Positions 1 through 9,155 are shown, numbered from the stretch's first letter. The stretch: 64,000 bases of DNA from Austwickia chelonae (GCF_003391095.1 NZ_CP031447.1:2170001-2234000); one strand, 5' to 3'. The notes: generated by a model from the sequence alone, not told the origin. Made by a program: numbers and translations.

Positions 1-90
1 TCGAAGATTCGGAATGACTTGAATACTCCCGCGTTCTGAACGCGAATGACGTCCGATCAATCCGACAGCAATCGACGAGGTCCTGTCGCC

Positions 91-210
91 TCAGTTCGAT
101 CGAGGCGCGCGCCAGCGGGCGAAACCGCCCTCGGTGTTGAGGACCTGACCGGTCATCCAAGACCCGTCATCGGCGAATAGGTCGTCGGAATCCCCGGCTC
201 TCGCACCCAT
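91..210 (-). pseudogene. SDR-family oxidoreductase C-terminal fragment
   Basis: A 39-codon open frame on the minus strand ends at a TGA at 91-93. It contains a stretch reading DDGSWMTGQVLNTEGGF, which matches the C-terminal strand and helix of classical short-chain dehydrogenases, usually D-G-S-W-x-T-G-Q-x-L-x-x-D-G-G. The Rossmann core, the catalytic Ser-Tyr-Lys and about 200 upstream residues are absent: the neighbouring CDS occupies that space. I read it as the remnant of a deleted gene. The ATG at 208-210 is probably fortuitous. Confidence 0.6.
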
Positions 211-213
211 GGG

Positions 214-648
214 CTAGACCTCTGACCCGCGCACCCCAAGGAGGGCGACGGCATCCGCGACAGCAGTCGCGTACTGATCGCGGTCGAAGACGAAAGGGCC
301 GAACCCACGACCAGGCCGGAAGGGCTGAGAGAAGTTCGACCACATGACATGGGTTGGGCGCGTGTCTACCGTGGCCTCCAACGGCCAGCAGCCGACTTCT
401 CCGCAGTCGCAGCCGAGCAGCCAAGCAGTGCCTGGGCGTGGCCACTCATGGTTGTCGAGGCCGAGCAGGTAGGTTCGAAGGTCCCCGAAGTTGAAGAAGG
501 CTGGCACCAGCCCCCCATAGCCGCCGTGAGGATCGTGGTTGCGAGTGACCTCGAACTCGGTCACCAGATCGATCAGGGTGCACCCGTTGATGACCGGGAC
601 CATGCTCGCCGGTGTCTCCTCCGACACCTGAAAACTGATCTCGTCCAT
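214..648 (-). CDS. Conserved hypothetical protein with C-x-C-x4-C motif
   Basis: This encodes a 144-residue soluble protein of unknown function. No signal peptide or membrane segment is visible. A central GCDCGEVGCWPLEA motif has three closely spaced cysteines that could bind a metal. It is followed by a segment rich in aromatic and proline residues (SQPFRPGRGFGPFVFDRDQY). I have the impression of similar actinobacterial proteins with the same Cys/Trp block, but cannot name a family. ATG at 648 is preceded by an in-frame GTG at 651, so the start is uncertain by one codon. It lies in a decayed accessory stretch next to an Abi-type remnant. Confidence 0.65.
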   Translation of the reverse strand: MDEISFQVSEETPASMVPVINGCTLIDLVTEFEVTRNHDPHGGYGGLVPAFFNFGDLRTYLLGLDNHEWPRPGTAWLLGCDCGEVGCWPLEATVDTRPTHVMWSNFSQPFRPGRGFGPFVFDRDQYATAVADAVALLGVRGSEV

Positions 649-680
649 CACGAGAACAGCATCTCACCCACGACCCGTCT

Positions 681-712
681 GCTGTCGAGGCGTCAGTTCC
701 CGCCTCGACAGC
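681..712 (-). terminator. Hairpin between Abi remnant and hypothetical gene
   Basis: A 12-bp perfect inverted repeat (GCTGTCGAGGCG and its complement) with an 8-nt loop lies downstream of the minus-strand Abi_2 remnant. It lacks a clear U-tract. It is a plausible terminator for the former Abi gene. Confidence 0.45.
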
Positions 713-806
713 CGCAGCCAGTCAGGCCCCTGCCGGACCGGAACTACACATCGAATCTAAATTCAGCCGCGTTCCGGCACGTACAGCCATCTGGCTCAGG
801 CCGCTC

Positions 807-1709
807 TCAGCCCGTCGCCCAGAGCGGGTTATCGCACCAGCCGTCGGGGACCCCCATGCGGGAGATCGGGACGATCGTCACCGCAGGGAAGCTCTTCACT
901 ACAGCAGGGAGCATCCTGCTTCGACCCACGCCGAGCTGGTCCGACAGGAACGGGATGAGGGTGAGCCGGGCGAAAGTGCGGTTCTGCTCCTTCGACGCCA
1001 CATCGAGGTCCGGATGAATCCCCGCGTTCGGCAGTTTCGGCGTGATCGTGTGGACGCGGTTGAAGAGGCGTCCGTGGTGGGCACATGTGTTGCGGACGAG
1101 ATTGAGCGCCTTAAGCCAGCTCGTCAACTGCGGCGCTCTCAGCCCGCACGCACCGGCAACAGCGTCCTGAACTTTCCGGGGGGGAGAGAAGCCGTAGAGG
1201 TAGGTCAGGCTCCCCCCCAGTCCATGAGCTCAGTCGCCGCCCAAACGGGCAGCCGTCCGCCGTACTTCTGACGATGGTGGTGGACGAAGTCCTCGCGTGA
1301 TTGTCTCAATTCGTTCTCGTAGCGACGCACCCACTTCGAGTACTAGTCGCCTTGTCGGGCGGTGGGGCCGAGCTTCGACGAATTGAGGTGCGCGCACGGG
1401 TCGATGTGCCCGAGCTTGTCCCCGAGCAGTGCACGGATGGCCAGTTCGACCGTGGCCAGAGCCGCGAACGTCGAACTCGTACAGCGCGACGACGTCGCTA
1501 AAGTGCGCGCCGTCGCAGAAATCGTCCTCACGCCCAGAAGACTTCTGCTTCCGGAACGGGTACCAGTAGTCACTGAGACGGTAGTAGTTCATCCTGCAGA
1601 GCGTCTTTGCCGCGACCTCCCGGTCGCCGATGTCCATGCCGCGGCCAGCCAGGATGTCCACCTGTTCGGCATACGACTTGTACGCCTTGACGTCGTCGTC
1701 CACGAACAC
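807..1709 (-). pseudogene. Abi_2 (AbiD/AbiF-type) abortive infection protein, frameshifted
   Basis: Three frame segments together spell an Abi_2-family protein. The N-terminal part (GTG at 1709) reads KAYKSYAEQVDILAGRGM and MNYYRLSDYWYPFR, ending LYEFDVR. After a frame change near 1463 comes ALATVELAIRALLGDKLGHI. An in-frame TAG lies at 1343-1345. A second frame change falls in a G7 run at 1212-1218 (G8 would restore frame). The C-terminal part reads LNLVRNTCAHHGRLFNR, the hallmark RNxxxHH/R region. Abi_2 proteins abort phage infection and resemble HEPN-type RNases (family knowledge). One lesion is homopolymeric and could be a sequencing error, but the stop and the other shift make true decay likely. 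Confidence 0.8.
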
Positions 1710-1904
1710 CGCCTGAGAAAAATGAAGACCGGCCCTGGACCTACTGAGGTAGGCGGAACCGGTCGTAGTTCGTCGAGTCTACGTAGTCGCTCGAGCGCTC
1801 GCAAGGAAGCCGTAGCCAACGTGGTTGCGATCCGCTTCGTCGAAGATATGTGCCCTTGAGATCCACGCAGGTCACCATGCATCGACACGTGGCCGGACGC
1901 TCCA

Positions 1905-1936
1905 CGAGACGAGACGAGGCGGCACTCGTCGTCTCG
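1905..1936 (-). terminator. Probable ychF terminator
   Basis: A GC-rich inverted repeat (GAGACGAG pairing with CTCGTCGTCTC) lies just 3' of the ychF stop codon on the minus strand. It has no strong U-tract. Confidence 0.5.
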
Positions 1937-1940
1937 CTGA

Positions 1941-3020
1941 TCAGACGTTGAACCTGAACTCGACCACGTCACCGTCGGCCATCACGTAGTCCTTGCCCTC
2001 CATCCGGACCTTGCCCGCAGCTTTCGCCTCGGCCATCGATCCGGCCGCGAGCAGGTCTTCGAAGCCGACGACCTCGGCCTTGATGAAGCCGCGCTGGAAG
2101 TCGGTGTGGATGACACCGGCCGCCTGCGGGGCAGTCCATCCCTGCCGGATCGTCCAGGCGCGGGCCTCTTTCGGTCCGGCCGTCAGATAGGTCTGCAGAC
2201 CCAAGGTGCGGAATCCGGTGTGCGCCAGCTTGTCCAGCCCGGGCTCGTCCACCCCGACCGACTCCAGCAGCTCCTGGGCCTCTTCGGGCTCCAGCTCGGT
2301 CAGTTCCATCTCCAGCTTCGCGTTCAGGAAGACCGCTTCCACCGGAGCCACCAGCGCCTGCAAGCGCGTCTTCTCCTCCTCGTCGACCAGCTGGTCCTCG
2401 TCGACGTTGAAGACGTACAGGAAGGGCTTGGTCGTCATCAGGCCCAGTTCACGCAGCTCGGCCAGATCGATCCGGTCCTTCTTGCTGAACAGGGTGTCCC
2501 CGGCCTCAAGGATCTTCCGAGCCGCGAGCGCCGCATCCAACAGGGCCTTGTCTGCCTTCTTGGCCTTGACCTCTTTCTCCAACCGCGGGACGGCTTTCTC
2601 CAGGGTCTGCAGGTCGGCGAGGATCAGCTCGGTGTTGATGGTCTCGATGTCCGAACTCGGGTCGACCTTGCCGTCGACGTGGGTGACATCGTCGTCGACG
2701 AAAGCCCGGATGACCTGGCAGATGGCGTCGGCCTCGCGGATGTTCGCGAGGAACTTGTTGCCCAGCCCCTCGCCTTCGCTGGCGCCGCGCACGATGCCGG
2801 CGATGTCGACGAAGGACACCGTTGCGGGGATCGTCCGCTCGCTGCCGAAGACCCCGGCGAGCTGATCGAGCCGCGGGTCAGGCAGGGGGACCACGCCGAC
2901 ATTCGGTTCGATGGTCGCAAAGGGGTAGTTCGCGGCGAGCACGTTGTTCTTCGTCAATGCGTTGAACATAGTGCTCTTGCCGACGTTGGGGAGTCCGACG
3001 ATGCCGATGGTGAGAGCCAC
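1941..3020 (-). CDS. ychF: Redox-regulated ATPase / ribosome-binding YchF (OLA1)
   Basis: This is a 359-residue member of the Obg-related YchF family, close to the usual 363. The P-loop GLPNVGKS is at residues 8-15. The G3 motif is DIAG, and the G4 position reads NVDE instead of NKxD, the change that gives YchF preference for ATP over GTP. The C-terminus carries the TGS-like domain (GVIHTDFQRGFIKAEV). The GTG at 3020 is chosen because the conserved N-terminus starts there; the frame remains open upstream but without homology. It is divergent from rmuC, with about 115 bp between them. YchF binds ribosomes and acts in stress responses (family knowledge). Confidence 0.95.
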   Translation of the reverse strand: MALTIGIVGLPNVGKSTMFNALTKNNVLAANYPFATIEPNVGVVPLPDPRLDQLAGVFGSERTIPATVSFVDIAGIVRGASEGEGLGNKFLANIREADAICQVIRAFVDDDVTHVDGKVDPSSDIETINTELILADLQTLEKAVPRLEKEVKAKKADKALLDAALAARKILEAGDTLFSKKDRIDLAELRELGLMTTKPFLYVFNVDEDQLVDEEEKTRLQALVAPVEAVFLNAKLEMELTELEPEEAQELLESVGVDEPGLDKLAHTGFRTLGLQTYLTAGPKEARAWTIRQGWTAPQAAGVIHTDFQRGFIKAEVVGFEDLLAAGSMAEAKAAGKVRMEGKDYVMADGDVVEFRFNV

Positions 3021-3137
3021 GAGGTGGGAGTCTACCGGTCGGGCGTCGATGCCTCGGTCGGCTGTCCGGCCGGGCCGGGTCGACGGAAGTTCCGATATGC
3101 CTGAGGTGTGTCGGTACGTTCTGCCACAGTGGGCGAC

Positions 3138-4373
3138 ATGACCGGTTCGCCTTTGGGTTCCTTCATCGCGCTGGTGTGTACAGCGGCATTGGGCGCTGTC
3201 ATCGCCTGGCTGCTCGCGACCCGCCGGCAGGCCGCGCAGATCGCAGCGTTGACGACGGAGCGGAACATCCTGCACGAACGGGAGGCCCACTACGCAGAGC
3301 GGCTCGCTCAGGTCCAGTCCACCGTCGACGAGGACAATGCCACGGCGGCCGCTCTGGCCCCCCTGCGAGATGCCATGTTGCGGGTGGAACGCCAGGTCGG
3401 TGTCCTCGAACGCGATCGGGTCGAACAGTACGGTCAGGTGGCCGAACGACTCGCCGAGGTCAGCACCCAGACCCACGCCTTGCGACGGCAGACGGCCGGT
3501 CTGGCCGGCGCGTTGAACTCCTCCCAGGTGCGTGGCGCCTGGGGCGAGACCCAGTTGCGTCGGGTGTGCGAACACTCCGGGATGCTGCCGCACTGCGATT
3601 TCGACGAGCAGGTCAGTGCGGTCTCCGACCATGAGGCGACAGTGCGCCCGGATCTGCTGGTGCGGCTGCCGGGGGAGCGGTGCCTCGTCGTGGACGCCAA
3701 GGCCCCGTTGACAGCTTTTCTGGCCGCCCAGGCCGATGATCTACCCGGCTCTCGACGGTCCGAGCTCCTCACCGACCACGCCAAGGCGTTACGCGCGCAC
3801 GTCGAAACGCTTTCCGCGAAGAGATATTGGTCGGCTTTCTCCACGTCACCGGAGATGGTGATCTGTTTCGTCCCGGCGGACGCGATGCTCGCCGCGGCGC
3901 TTTCCGCCGACCCCGGCCTGTACGACACGGCCCAGTCACGCAAGGTCGTCCTGGCCAGCCCGGCGACCTTGTTGGCGCTGCTACGCAGCGTGGCCTTCGC
4001 CTGGCGGCAAGATGCTCTGGCGACCAGTGCCCGTGACCTGTTGGCCCTCGGGGAAGAGCTCTACGAAAGGCTCTCCACCCTGCACGAACATCTGTCGAAG
4101 ATGGGGGGCAGCCTGCGGCGCTCCGTCGATCACTACAACGGTCTCGTCGGCGCCTTGGAGGGGCGGGTCTTCGTGACGGCTCGACGCATGCATGACATGG
4201 GGCTGGCCGGGAAACCCCTGGCAGAGGTCTCCCCGGTGGAGGCAACACCGCGGCCGATCACCGCAGCAGAGCTGCTGTCAGCGCAGGAGTCGGGGCAGGC
4301 CCCGGAGAAGCCTCAAGGGCTGCCCCGGCTCACCAGCCCGGACAGCCCCTCAGCTCAGCGGAGCACTGCCTGA
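3138..4373 (+). CDS. rmuC: DNA recombination protein RmuC homolog
   Basis: This encodes a 411-residue protein with an N-terminal transmembrane helix (residues about 6-25), an adjacent coiled coil of heptad-rich sequence to about residue 130, then the RmuC nuclease-like core. The core is recognised by GAWGETQLRRVCEHSGM and by VRPDLLVRLPG followed by VVDAKAPL, a PD-(D/E)xK-like D-x-K arrangement. RmuC limits inversion at short inverted repeats in E. coli. The ATG at 3138 is preferred because the membrane helix follows directly; an in-frame GTG exists at 3108. The C-terminal 40 residues are low-complexity and Pro/Ser-rich. Confidence 0.9.
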   Translation: MTGSPLGSFIALVCTAALGAVIAWLLATRRQAAQIAALTTERNILHEREAHYAERLAQVQSTVDEDNATAAALAPLRDAMLRVERQVGVLERDRVEQYGQVAERLAEVSTQTHALRRQTAGLAGALNSSQVRGAWGETQLRRVCEHSGMLPHCDFDEQVSAVSDHEATVRPDLLVRLPGERCLVVDAKAPLTAFLAAQADDLPGSRRSELLTDHAKALRAHVETLSAKRYWSAFSTSPEMVICFVPADAMLAAALSADPGLYDTAQSRKVVLASPATLLALLRSVAFAWRQDALATSARDLLALGEELYERLSTLHEHLSKMGGSLRRSVDHYNGLVGALEGRVFVTARRMHDMGLAGKPLAEVSPVEATPRPITAAELLSAQESGQAPEKPQGLPRLTSPDSPSAQRSTA

Positions 4374-4400
4374 CCTTTCGGCCAGGGCAAGCACCCCAGA

Positions 4401-5690
4401 TCAGGGAAGCGCGCTCCGGTAGATCTTCTCCAATGAGGAAGCGATCGCCGTCGGCCCGAAGCGGGAGACCGCCGAAGCCCGGCGGGCTTCGTCCGCAGAA
4501 CGGTCGGCCGGCGAAGTCAACGCTTCCTCGATGACCCGCGCCACTTCGGTCGGGTCGGTCGACTCGACCAGGTGCCCCAGCCCGGGCTGCCAGATGTCGC
4601 GAGGGCCACCGCTGTCGGTGGCGACAAAAGGTACCCCGGCGGCGAGCGCCTCGATCATGGTCACCCCGAAGGTCTCCACCTCGCTGGTAGAGACGAGCAG
4701 CGCAGCCCCGGCCATCTCCTCAATGATCTGAGAACGGCTGCGCTGGCCGACGAGCACCCCCGATCCGAGGCCCAAGGAGAGAGCGATGCCGGTCAACCTG
4801 GCCTGGTCCGGGCCGGATCCGATGATCCGCAGCGAGTGCGCGGCCCGCACCTCTTCAGGCAGTTCGGCGTAGGCCCGCATCATCAGGTCCATGCGCTTGT
4901 GCGGGGTGAGTTTGCCGATACAGACCACCGGTCCGCGGGCATGTGCCTGGACATCTCGGAGCCGGAAGTCGTCGACAGCGACGACATTGGGCACCACCGT
5001 GACCCGTTCCTTCGACACCGGAAGCGCCTTCGCCTGGGTGGAGCTGACAGCGACGACCCACCAGGAATGGTCGAGCACCCACCCGGCCAACGCAAGCTCA
5101 CCGGCGGAGTACTGACCACGCAGATAGGCGGTCATGTGCTCGGTCATGATGAAGGGGATGTAGTTGTCCTGCGCGAAACGCTCCGTCGCCACCCCGGCCG
5201 GGAAAACATTGTGGGCGTGAATGATGTCCGGTTTGCCTTCCCGGGCCATGAGCGCCTTCATCTGCGAGATCATGCGGGCGACAGCGACCTTCGTCCCGAC
5301 AGCGTCGTGCACGATACGGCCGGCGCCGGTCGCGGAACGAGCAGCAGAAGCAGCAGCACCTTTCAACGGGACCGGGCGTAGTTTCCGTCGCGCCTGCCCT
5401 GGCAGGGTCGACGCGGCAGGCAGCGCCGTCACGGCAGCCTTCACCGGCATGCGACGTGCGCGGCCCCGGCGAGGACGCGGGTGACGTTTCGGCTTGGGGA
5501 CTTTGGAGAGCACGGCACGTGCCGCAGGTTTGGCCTTGTTCGCCAGCGGGCGCAAGGACGGCGGCAGGGATTCGATCACCCGTACCTGGTGCCCCGCTGC
5601 GGTGAGGGCAGCCACCTGATCCGCGACGAATGTGCCGTGTCCTGGATGTGCGGGCGTCGGGTACTCCCCGGCCACGACCCAGACCTTCAT
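4401..5690 (-). CDS. GT4 family glycosyltransferase with basic N-domain insert
   Basis: This is a 429-residue GT-B enzyme. The N-terminus MKVWVVAGEYPTP and the loop GHGTFVADQVAAL are typical of GT4 donor/acceptor domains. The C-domain carries GKLTPHKRMDLMMRAY, GSGPDQARL, and the nucleotide-sugar motif SEVETFGVTMIEALAAGVP with its E-x7-E glutamates. Residues about 45-125 are an unusual Lys/Arg/Pro/Ala-rich insertion between beta strands of the N domain, before IIHAHNVFPAG. The ATG at 5690 has a GAGGAG site 5-10 nt upstream. It is the last gene of the leftward glycan arm, 25 bp after the flippase, so it probably builds the same repeat unit. Acceptor and donor are unknown. Confidence 0.88.
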   Translation of the reverse strand: MKVWVVAGEYPTPAHPGHGTFVADQVAALTAAGHQVRVIESLPPSLRPLANKAKPAARAVLSKVPKPKRHPRPRRGRARRMPVKAAVTALPAASTLPGQARRKLRPVPLKGAAASAARSATGAGRIVHDAVGTKVAVARMISQMKALMAREGKPDIIHAHNVFPAGVATERFAQDNYIPFIMTEHMTAYLRGQYSAGELALAGWVLDHSWWVVAVSSTQAKALPVSKERVTVVPNVVAVDDFRLRDVQAHARGPVVCIGKLTPHKRMDLMMRAYAELPEEVRAAHSLRIIGSGPDQARLTGIALSLGLGSGVLVGQRSRSQIIEEMAGAALLVSTSEVETFGVTMIEALAAGVPFVATDSGGPRDIWQPGLGHLVESTDPTEVARVIEEALTSPADRSADEARRASAVSRFGPTAIASSLEKIYRSALP

Positions 5691-5715
5691 GCAGTTCTCC
5701 TCGTGTGATCGCTGT

Positions 5716-7188
5716 TCATGCACGTAGAGCCTTCACGACGCTCAAACCGCCGACCCCGGCTGCGATGACCGAGACAGCCAAGGACACCCCTACATATGCC
5801 ATCTGGTCGACCAGGACACGGCCTTCGAACGACCATACCGAGGACAGCAATGCGACGACGAGAGGGATGGTGACTGCGCCCCATGCGCGGGCCAGCCCGG
5901 CCCCGGAAAGGGTCATCACCCACAGGGTCCAGTAGAGACAGATCAACAGGCCGGCGACGCTGTAGGCCAGGATCCCCAGGTAGGGGCCACCCCACCAGAG
6001 CCCGAGCGCCAACGCGGGGATCCGCAGTCCGGCCTCGATCCAGGACAGCAGGAACTGTCGTCGAACCTCGTTCTTCACCGCGGCATATCCTGACAAGGGG
6101 GAAGAGACGAAGTTGACCATCAGATAGGGGGCCATGATTCCGCAGATGAATCCGGCGGTCTCCCATTTGCCGTCGGACCAGATCAGGTTGAAGGCCTCCC
6201 GCCCGAGCAGGGTGACCGGGACGAAGATCATCAGGGCGATCCCCATCAGCACCGTGGCGAGTCGCACCATCGCCTGGGAGGTGTCCTGGGAGTCGCGTTG
6301 CATCGCGGCGAAACGCACGTAGAAGACGCTGGCGACGGCCTGTCCGAGCATCGCCACAGGGACGGCCAGCAGCATCTGGGCGAAACCGAACTGGCCGGCG
6401 AAGTTCGGTCCGTAGAGCATCGTCACCAGCGGAGACACTGCTCCGACGGTGACCGCGTTGAGCACTGCTGGTAGCAACATCCACGTGGGGAACTGTTTCC
6501 ATGCGCGAATGAGACCGAAGTCGACCCGACCTCTCAACGGCAGGGTGCTGCGCCGAATCATCATCGACACAGCAGCGAGCCGGCCCAGCCCGTAACCCAG
6601 CCCCAGTCCGGTGGAGGTGAACCCCACACCACCGAGGCCGACCTGGGTGCCTGCGGTGAAGACTGTTCCGGCGATATTGGCGTCGCTCATCTGCCGGAAC
6701 TGCTTTTTGCGACTCTGGTAGGCCCGCAACGCGGTGAAACAGGCGCTGGCCCACACCACGAGAGGCGCGATCAGCACGGAGAGCCGGTACTCCTCCGGGA
6801 CGGCCCATCCCCCGACGGCCAGGGCGACCGCGATCGGGAGGCACAGCAGGGAGGCTCCCGTGGCGAGGACAATGACCAACCGGGTGATGTCATCGGCGCC
6901 TTTTTCGTCCTCTGCCAGCGGAATCGTCATTTCCAGGCGCAGGGTCGCGACCATGGCGACGATCGTGGCGAAGGCGACGAGGTTACGGAAGGTGGCGAAT
7001 TCGGCGTCCGAATACCAATGACCGAGGAGGACCTGCGCTCCCAGCTGGATGGCCATGACGACGGCAGTGCCACCGCCGAGCTGGGCGACATGGCGCCCAG
7101 CACCACCGTCCCCGAGTCGAGCCAGGGACGACAGGCGGGCGAGCCTCCCCGGTGAAGGGGGGCTCTGTGAATGAGCGGGTTCGGTCAC
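5716..7188 (-). CDS. Wzx-type polysaccharide flippase (MOP superfamily)
   Basis: A 490-residue integral membrane protein with about 12-14 hydrophobic segments and positively charged cytoplasmic loops, typical of lipid-linked oligosaccharide flippases (Polysacc_synt family). The hydrophilic N-terminal 35 residues (Ser/Pro/Arg-rich) precede the first helix (GGGTAVVMAIQLGAQVLLG). It should move undecaprenyl-diphosphate-linked glycan repeats to the outer membrane face. The start is GTG at 7188 with a weak upstream AGG-rich site. It lies 68 bp downstream of the sugar transferase and upstream of a GT4, consistent with one leftward operon; a Wzy-type polymerase sits on the opposite arm. Confidence 0.85.
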   Translation of the reverse strand: MTEPAHSQSPPSPGRLARLSSLARLGDGGAGRHVAQLGGGTAVVMAIQLGAQVLLGHWYSDAEFATFRNLVAFATIVAMVATLRLEMTIPLAEDEKGADDITRLVIVLATGASLLCLPIAVALAVGGWAVPEEYRLSVLIAPLVVWASACFTALRAYQSRKKQFRQMSDANIAGTVFTAGTQVGLGGVGFTSTGLGLGYGLGRLAAVSMMIRRSTLPLRGRVDFGLIRAWKQFPTWMLLPAVLNAVTVGAVSPLVTMLYGPNFAGQFGFAQMLLAVPVAMLGQAVASVFYVRFAAMQRDSQDTSQAMVRLATVLMGIALMIFVPVTLLGREAFNLIWSDGKWETAGFICGIMAPYLMVNFVSSPLSGYAAVKNEVRRQFLLSWIEAGLRIPALALGLWWGGPYLGILAYSVAGLLICLYWTLWVMTLSGAGLARAWGAVTIPLVVALLSSVWSFEGRVLVDQMAYVGVSLAVSVIAAGVGGLSVVKALRA

Positions 7189-7256
7189 AGGCCTGATCCT
7201 AAGCCGACTCGGTCGGACGTCCGTCCACGAGCATCCAGCCCCGTGTTCATCACGCT

Positions 7257-7937
7257 TCAGCCCTTGGCCACGACCTTCACCGTGGATCCGATGAGGCGGA
7301 GATCCCCGAGGAAACTGCGGTTACGCACATATTCGGCGTAGAGCCGCGCCTTCCGAGGAAGGATCGAATCGACATAGTGACGTTCGGGATCCTCTGCCGC
7401 AGCCAGTTCCTCGGCCTCGTTGCGGAAGACGATACTTCCGGGGTCGGTGATCCCCGGCCGTACCGAGAGGATCAACGGACGTAGCTCCTCGGGCCACTGC
7501 CGCACGAAAACAGGCACTTCCGGGCGGGGACCGACCAGGCTCATCTCGCCACGCAGCACATCGATGAGCTGAGGCAGTTCGTCGAGCTTGCTGGCCCGCA
7601 GCACCCGACCGACCTTGGTGACTCGGGCGTCACCACTGGCGCTGACCAGCTTCCCGTCGTGAGAGGCCGCCATCGTCCGGAATTTATGGATCCGGAAGGT
7701 CTTACCGTTCAAGCCGACTCGTTCCTGGCGGAAGAGCACTCCCCCAGGGCTCTCGACCGCTACTGCCACCGCGATCGCCGCCATCACCGGCGAACTCACG
7801 ATGAGCCCCACCGTGGCGCAGGCTGCATCGAAAGCGCGCTTCGTACTGGGCGAGTCGAGCGAGGTCACGTGGCTGCCGTGCGGTGGCACCGGACCCATGT
7901 CGTCCCGAGGCGGGCGTGCTCCGCGGGGCATCGTCAT
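7257..7937 (-). CDS. Monotopic phosphoglycosyl transferase (initiating sugar transferase)
   Basis: A 226-residue small monoPGT of the bacterial sugar transferase family (PglC/WcaJ core). A hydrophobic re-entrant helix (residues about 38-62) is followed by [21 protein letters not shown], the catalytic Asp-Glu pair in KLDELPQL (D119-E120), and SLVGPRPE. The enzyme transfers a sugar-1-phosphate from a UDP-sugar to undecaprenyl phosphate, starting the lipid-linked glycan. It lacks the extra N-terminal membrane bundle of large WbaP-type enzymes. Its ATG overlaps the aminotransferase stop (ATGA), so the two are translationally coupled. The sugar is unknown, but the coupling suggests an amino sugar. 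Confidence 0.92.
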   Translation of the reverse strand: MTMPRGARPPRDDMGPVPPHGSHVTSLDSPSTKRAFDAACATVGLIVSSPVMAAIAVAVAVESPGGVLFRQERVGLNGKTFRIHKFRTMAASHDGKLVSASGDARVTKVGRVLRASKLDELPQLIDVLRGEMSLVGPRPEVPVFVRQWPEELRPLILSVRPGITDPGSIVFRNEAEELAAAEDPERHYVDSILPRKARLYAEYVRNRSFLGDLRLIGSTVKVVAKG

Positions 7938-9094
7938 GACAGGACCTCCCGTACGGCGTCGACCACTCTCTCCCGTTGATCCTCGGTCATCGAGGAGAAC
8001 AACGGCAGGCTGACCGCTCGAGCGAATTCACCTTCAGCAACGGGGAACTGCTCCGCAGTCAAGGAATAACGTTCACGGTAGTACGGCTGCCGGTGCAACG
8101 GAATGAAGTGAACACTGCACCCCACCCCCGCCTCAGCCATTCTGGCGATGAAGGTGTCCCTGTCGATCGGCGCATCGCCCCGCAGCTTCATCACGAACAG
8201 ATGCCAGGCGTGGGTGCTCCCCGGAACATCCGGCTCGGCCGGCAGATCCACCGGAAGATCCGCGAAAGCCTCCAGATAGCGTTCGGCCAGCGCTTTACGA
8301 GCTGCCGCCATCTGCGGCTGCCGGCGCAACTGCACCCGCCCCATCGCTGCGGCCGGGTCGGTCAGGTTGTACTTGTACCCCGCCTCGACCACCTCGTAGA
8401 ACCAGCTGGGTTTCGTACTGCGATACCGGTCGAAGACATCACGGTTGATACCGTGCAGACGCATCGTGCGGATACGACGGGCCACGTCCTCGTCCCGGAC
8501 GACGACCATCCCGCCTTCACCGGTGGTCATGGTCTTCGTGGCGTAGAAACTGAAGACCACGGCATCGGACTCGCCTTGTCCGACGAGCTGCCCCTGGGAA
8601 TACGTCGGCAAGGAGTGAGCGGCGTCCTCGATCACCTTCAGACCGTGCTCCCGCGCGAAGGCCGCCGTCGCCTTCCGGTCGACCGGAAGCCCGGCGAAAT
8701 GCACCGGCATGACGGCTTTCGTCCGCTCGGTCACCGCAGCGGCAGCCGCCGCATAATCGATGCACAGCGTGTCCGGATCGACATCAACCATCACCGGGTC
8801 GGCGTCGAGATAGCGGACAACCTCTGCGGTGGACGTAAAGGTCCAGTCGGGCACAATGACTTCGTCCCCAGGACCGATCCCACACGCCTCCAGGGCGAGA
8901 TGCAGACCTGCCGTCGCCGAGTTGACTGCGATCGCCGTGACCCCGCCACCAAGGAAATCAGCGAATTCCCGCTCGAAAGCAGCGGCATTCGGTCCGGTGG
9001 TCAGCCATCCGGAACGCATGGCCGTCACCACGGCCTCGATCTCCTCTTCGCCGATGTCCGGCAGAGCGAAGGGGATGAACGAATCCTGGCTCAC
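7934..9094 (-). CDS. DegT/DnrJ/EryC1/StrS family sugar aminotransferase
   Basis: This is a 386-residue PLP-dependent fold-type I enzyme. Visible motifs are the N-terminal [30 protein letters not shown] (phosphate binding), DAAHS (D157, PLP ring) and [14 protein letters not shown] with the Schiff-base lysine near K187. The family aminates UDP-4-keto or 3-keto sugars such as those leading to perosamine or bacillosamine-like residues. No nucleotide-sugar dehydratase or acetyltransferase is seen nearby, so the keto-sugar must come from elsewhere. The start is GTG at 9094 with AGGAGG upstream. It is first in the leftward arm and overlaps the sugar transferase by 4 bp. Confidence 0.92.
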   Translation of the reverse strand: MSQDSFIPFALPDIGEEEIEAVVTAMRSGWLTTGPNAAAFEREFADFLGGGVTAIAVNSATAGLHLALEACGIGPGDEVIVPDWTFTSTAEVVRYLDADPVMVDVDPDTLCIDYAAAAAAVTERTKAVMPVHFAGLPVDRKATAAFAREHGLKVIEDAAHSLPTYSQGQLVGQGESDAVVFSFYATKTMTTGEGGMVVVRDEDVARRIRTMRLHGINRDVFDRYRSTKPSWFYEVVEAGYKYNLTDPAAAMGRVQLRRQPQMAAARKALAERYLEAFADLPVDLPAEPDVPGSTHAWHLFVMKLRGDAPIDRDTFIARMAEAGVGCSVHFIPLHRQPYYRERYSLTAEQFPVAEGEFARAVSLPLFSSMTEDQRERVVDAVREVLS

Positions 9095-9155
9095 CGTTTT
9101 CCTCCTTGATCCTGGGCAGTGCGGACGCCTGTCGTCCTACCCGCTCGGTAGGCTA

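Noticed and set aside
1178-1184. Second G7/C7 run in the Abi remnant as another frameshift
   Set aside because: Translation through it stays in the frame that continues into the conserved C-terminal part, so it is not a lesion.
2106-3104. 332-codon plus-strand open frame opposite ychF
   Set aside because: Gln/Leu/Arg-biased shadow of the YchF coding strand.
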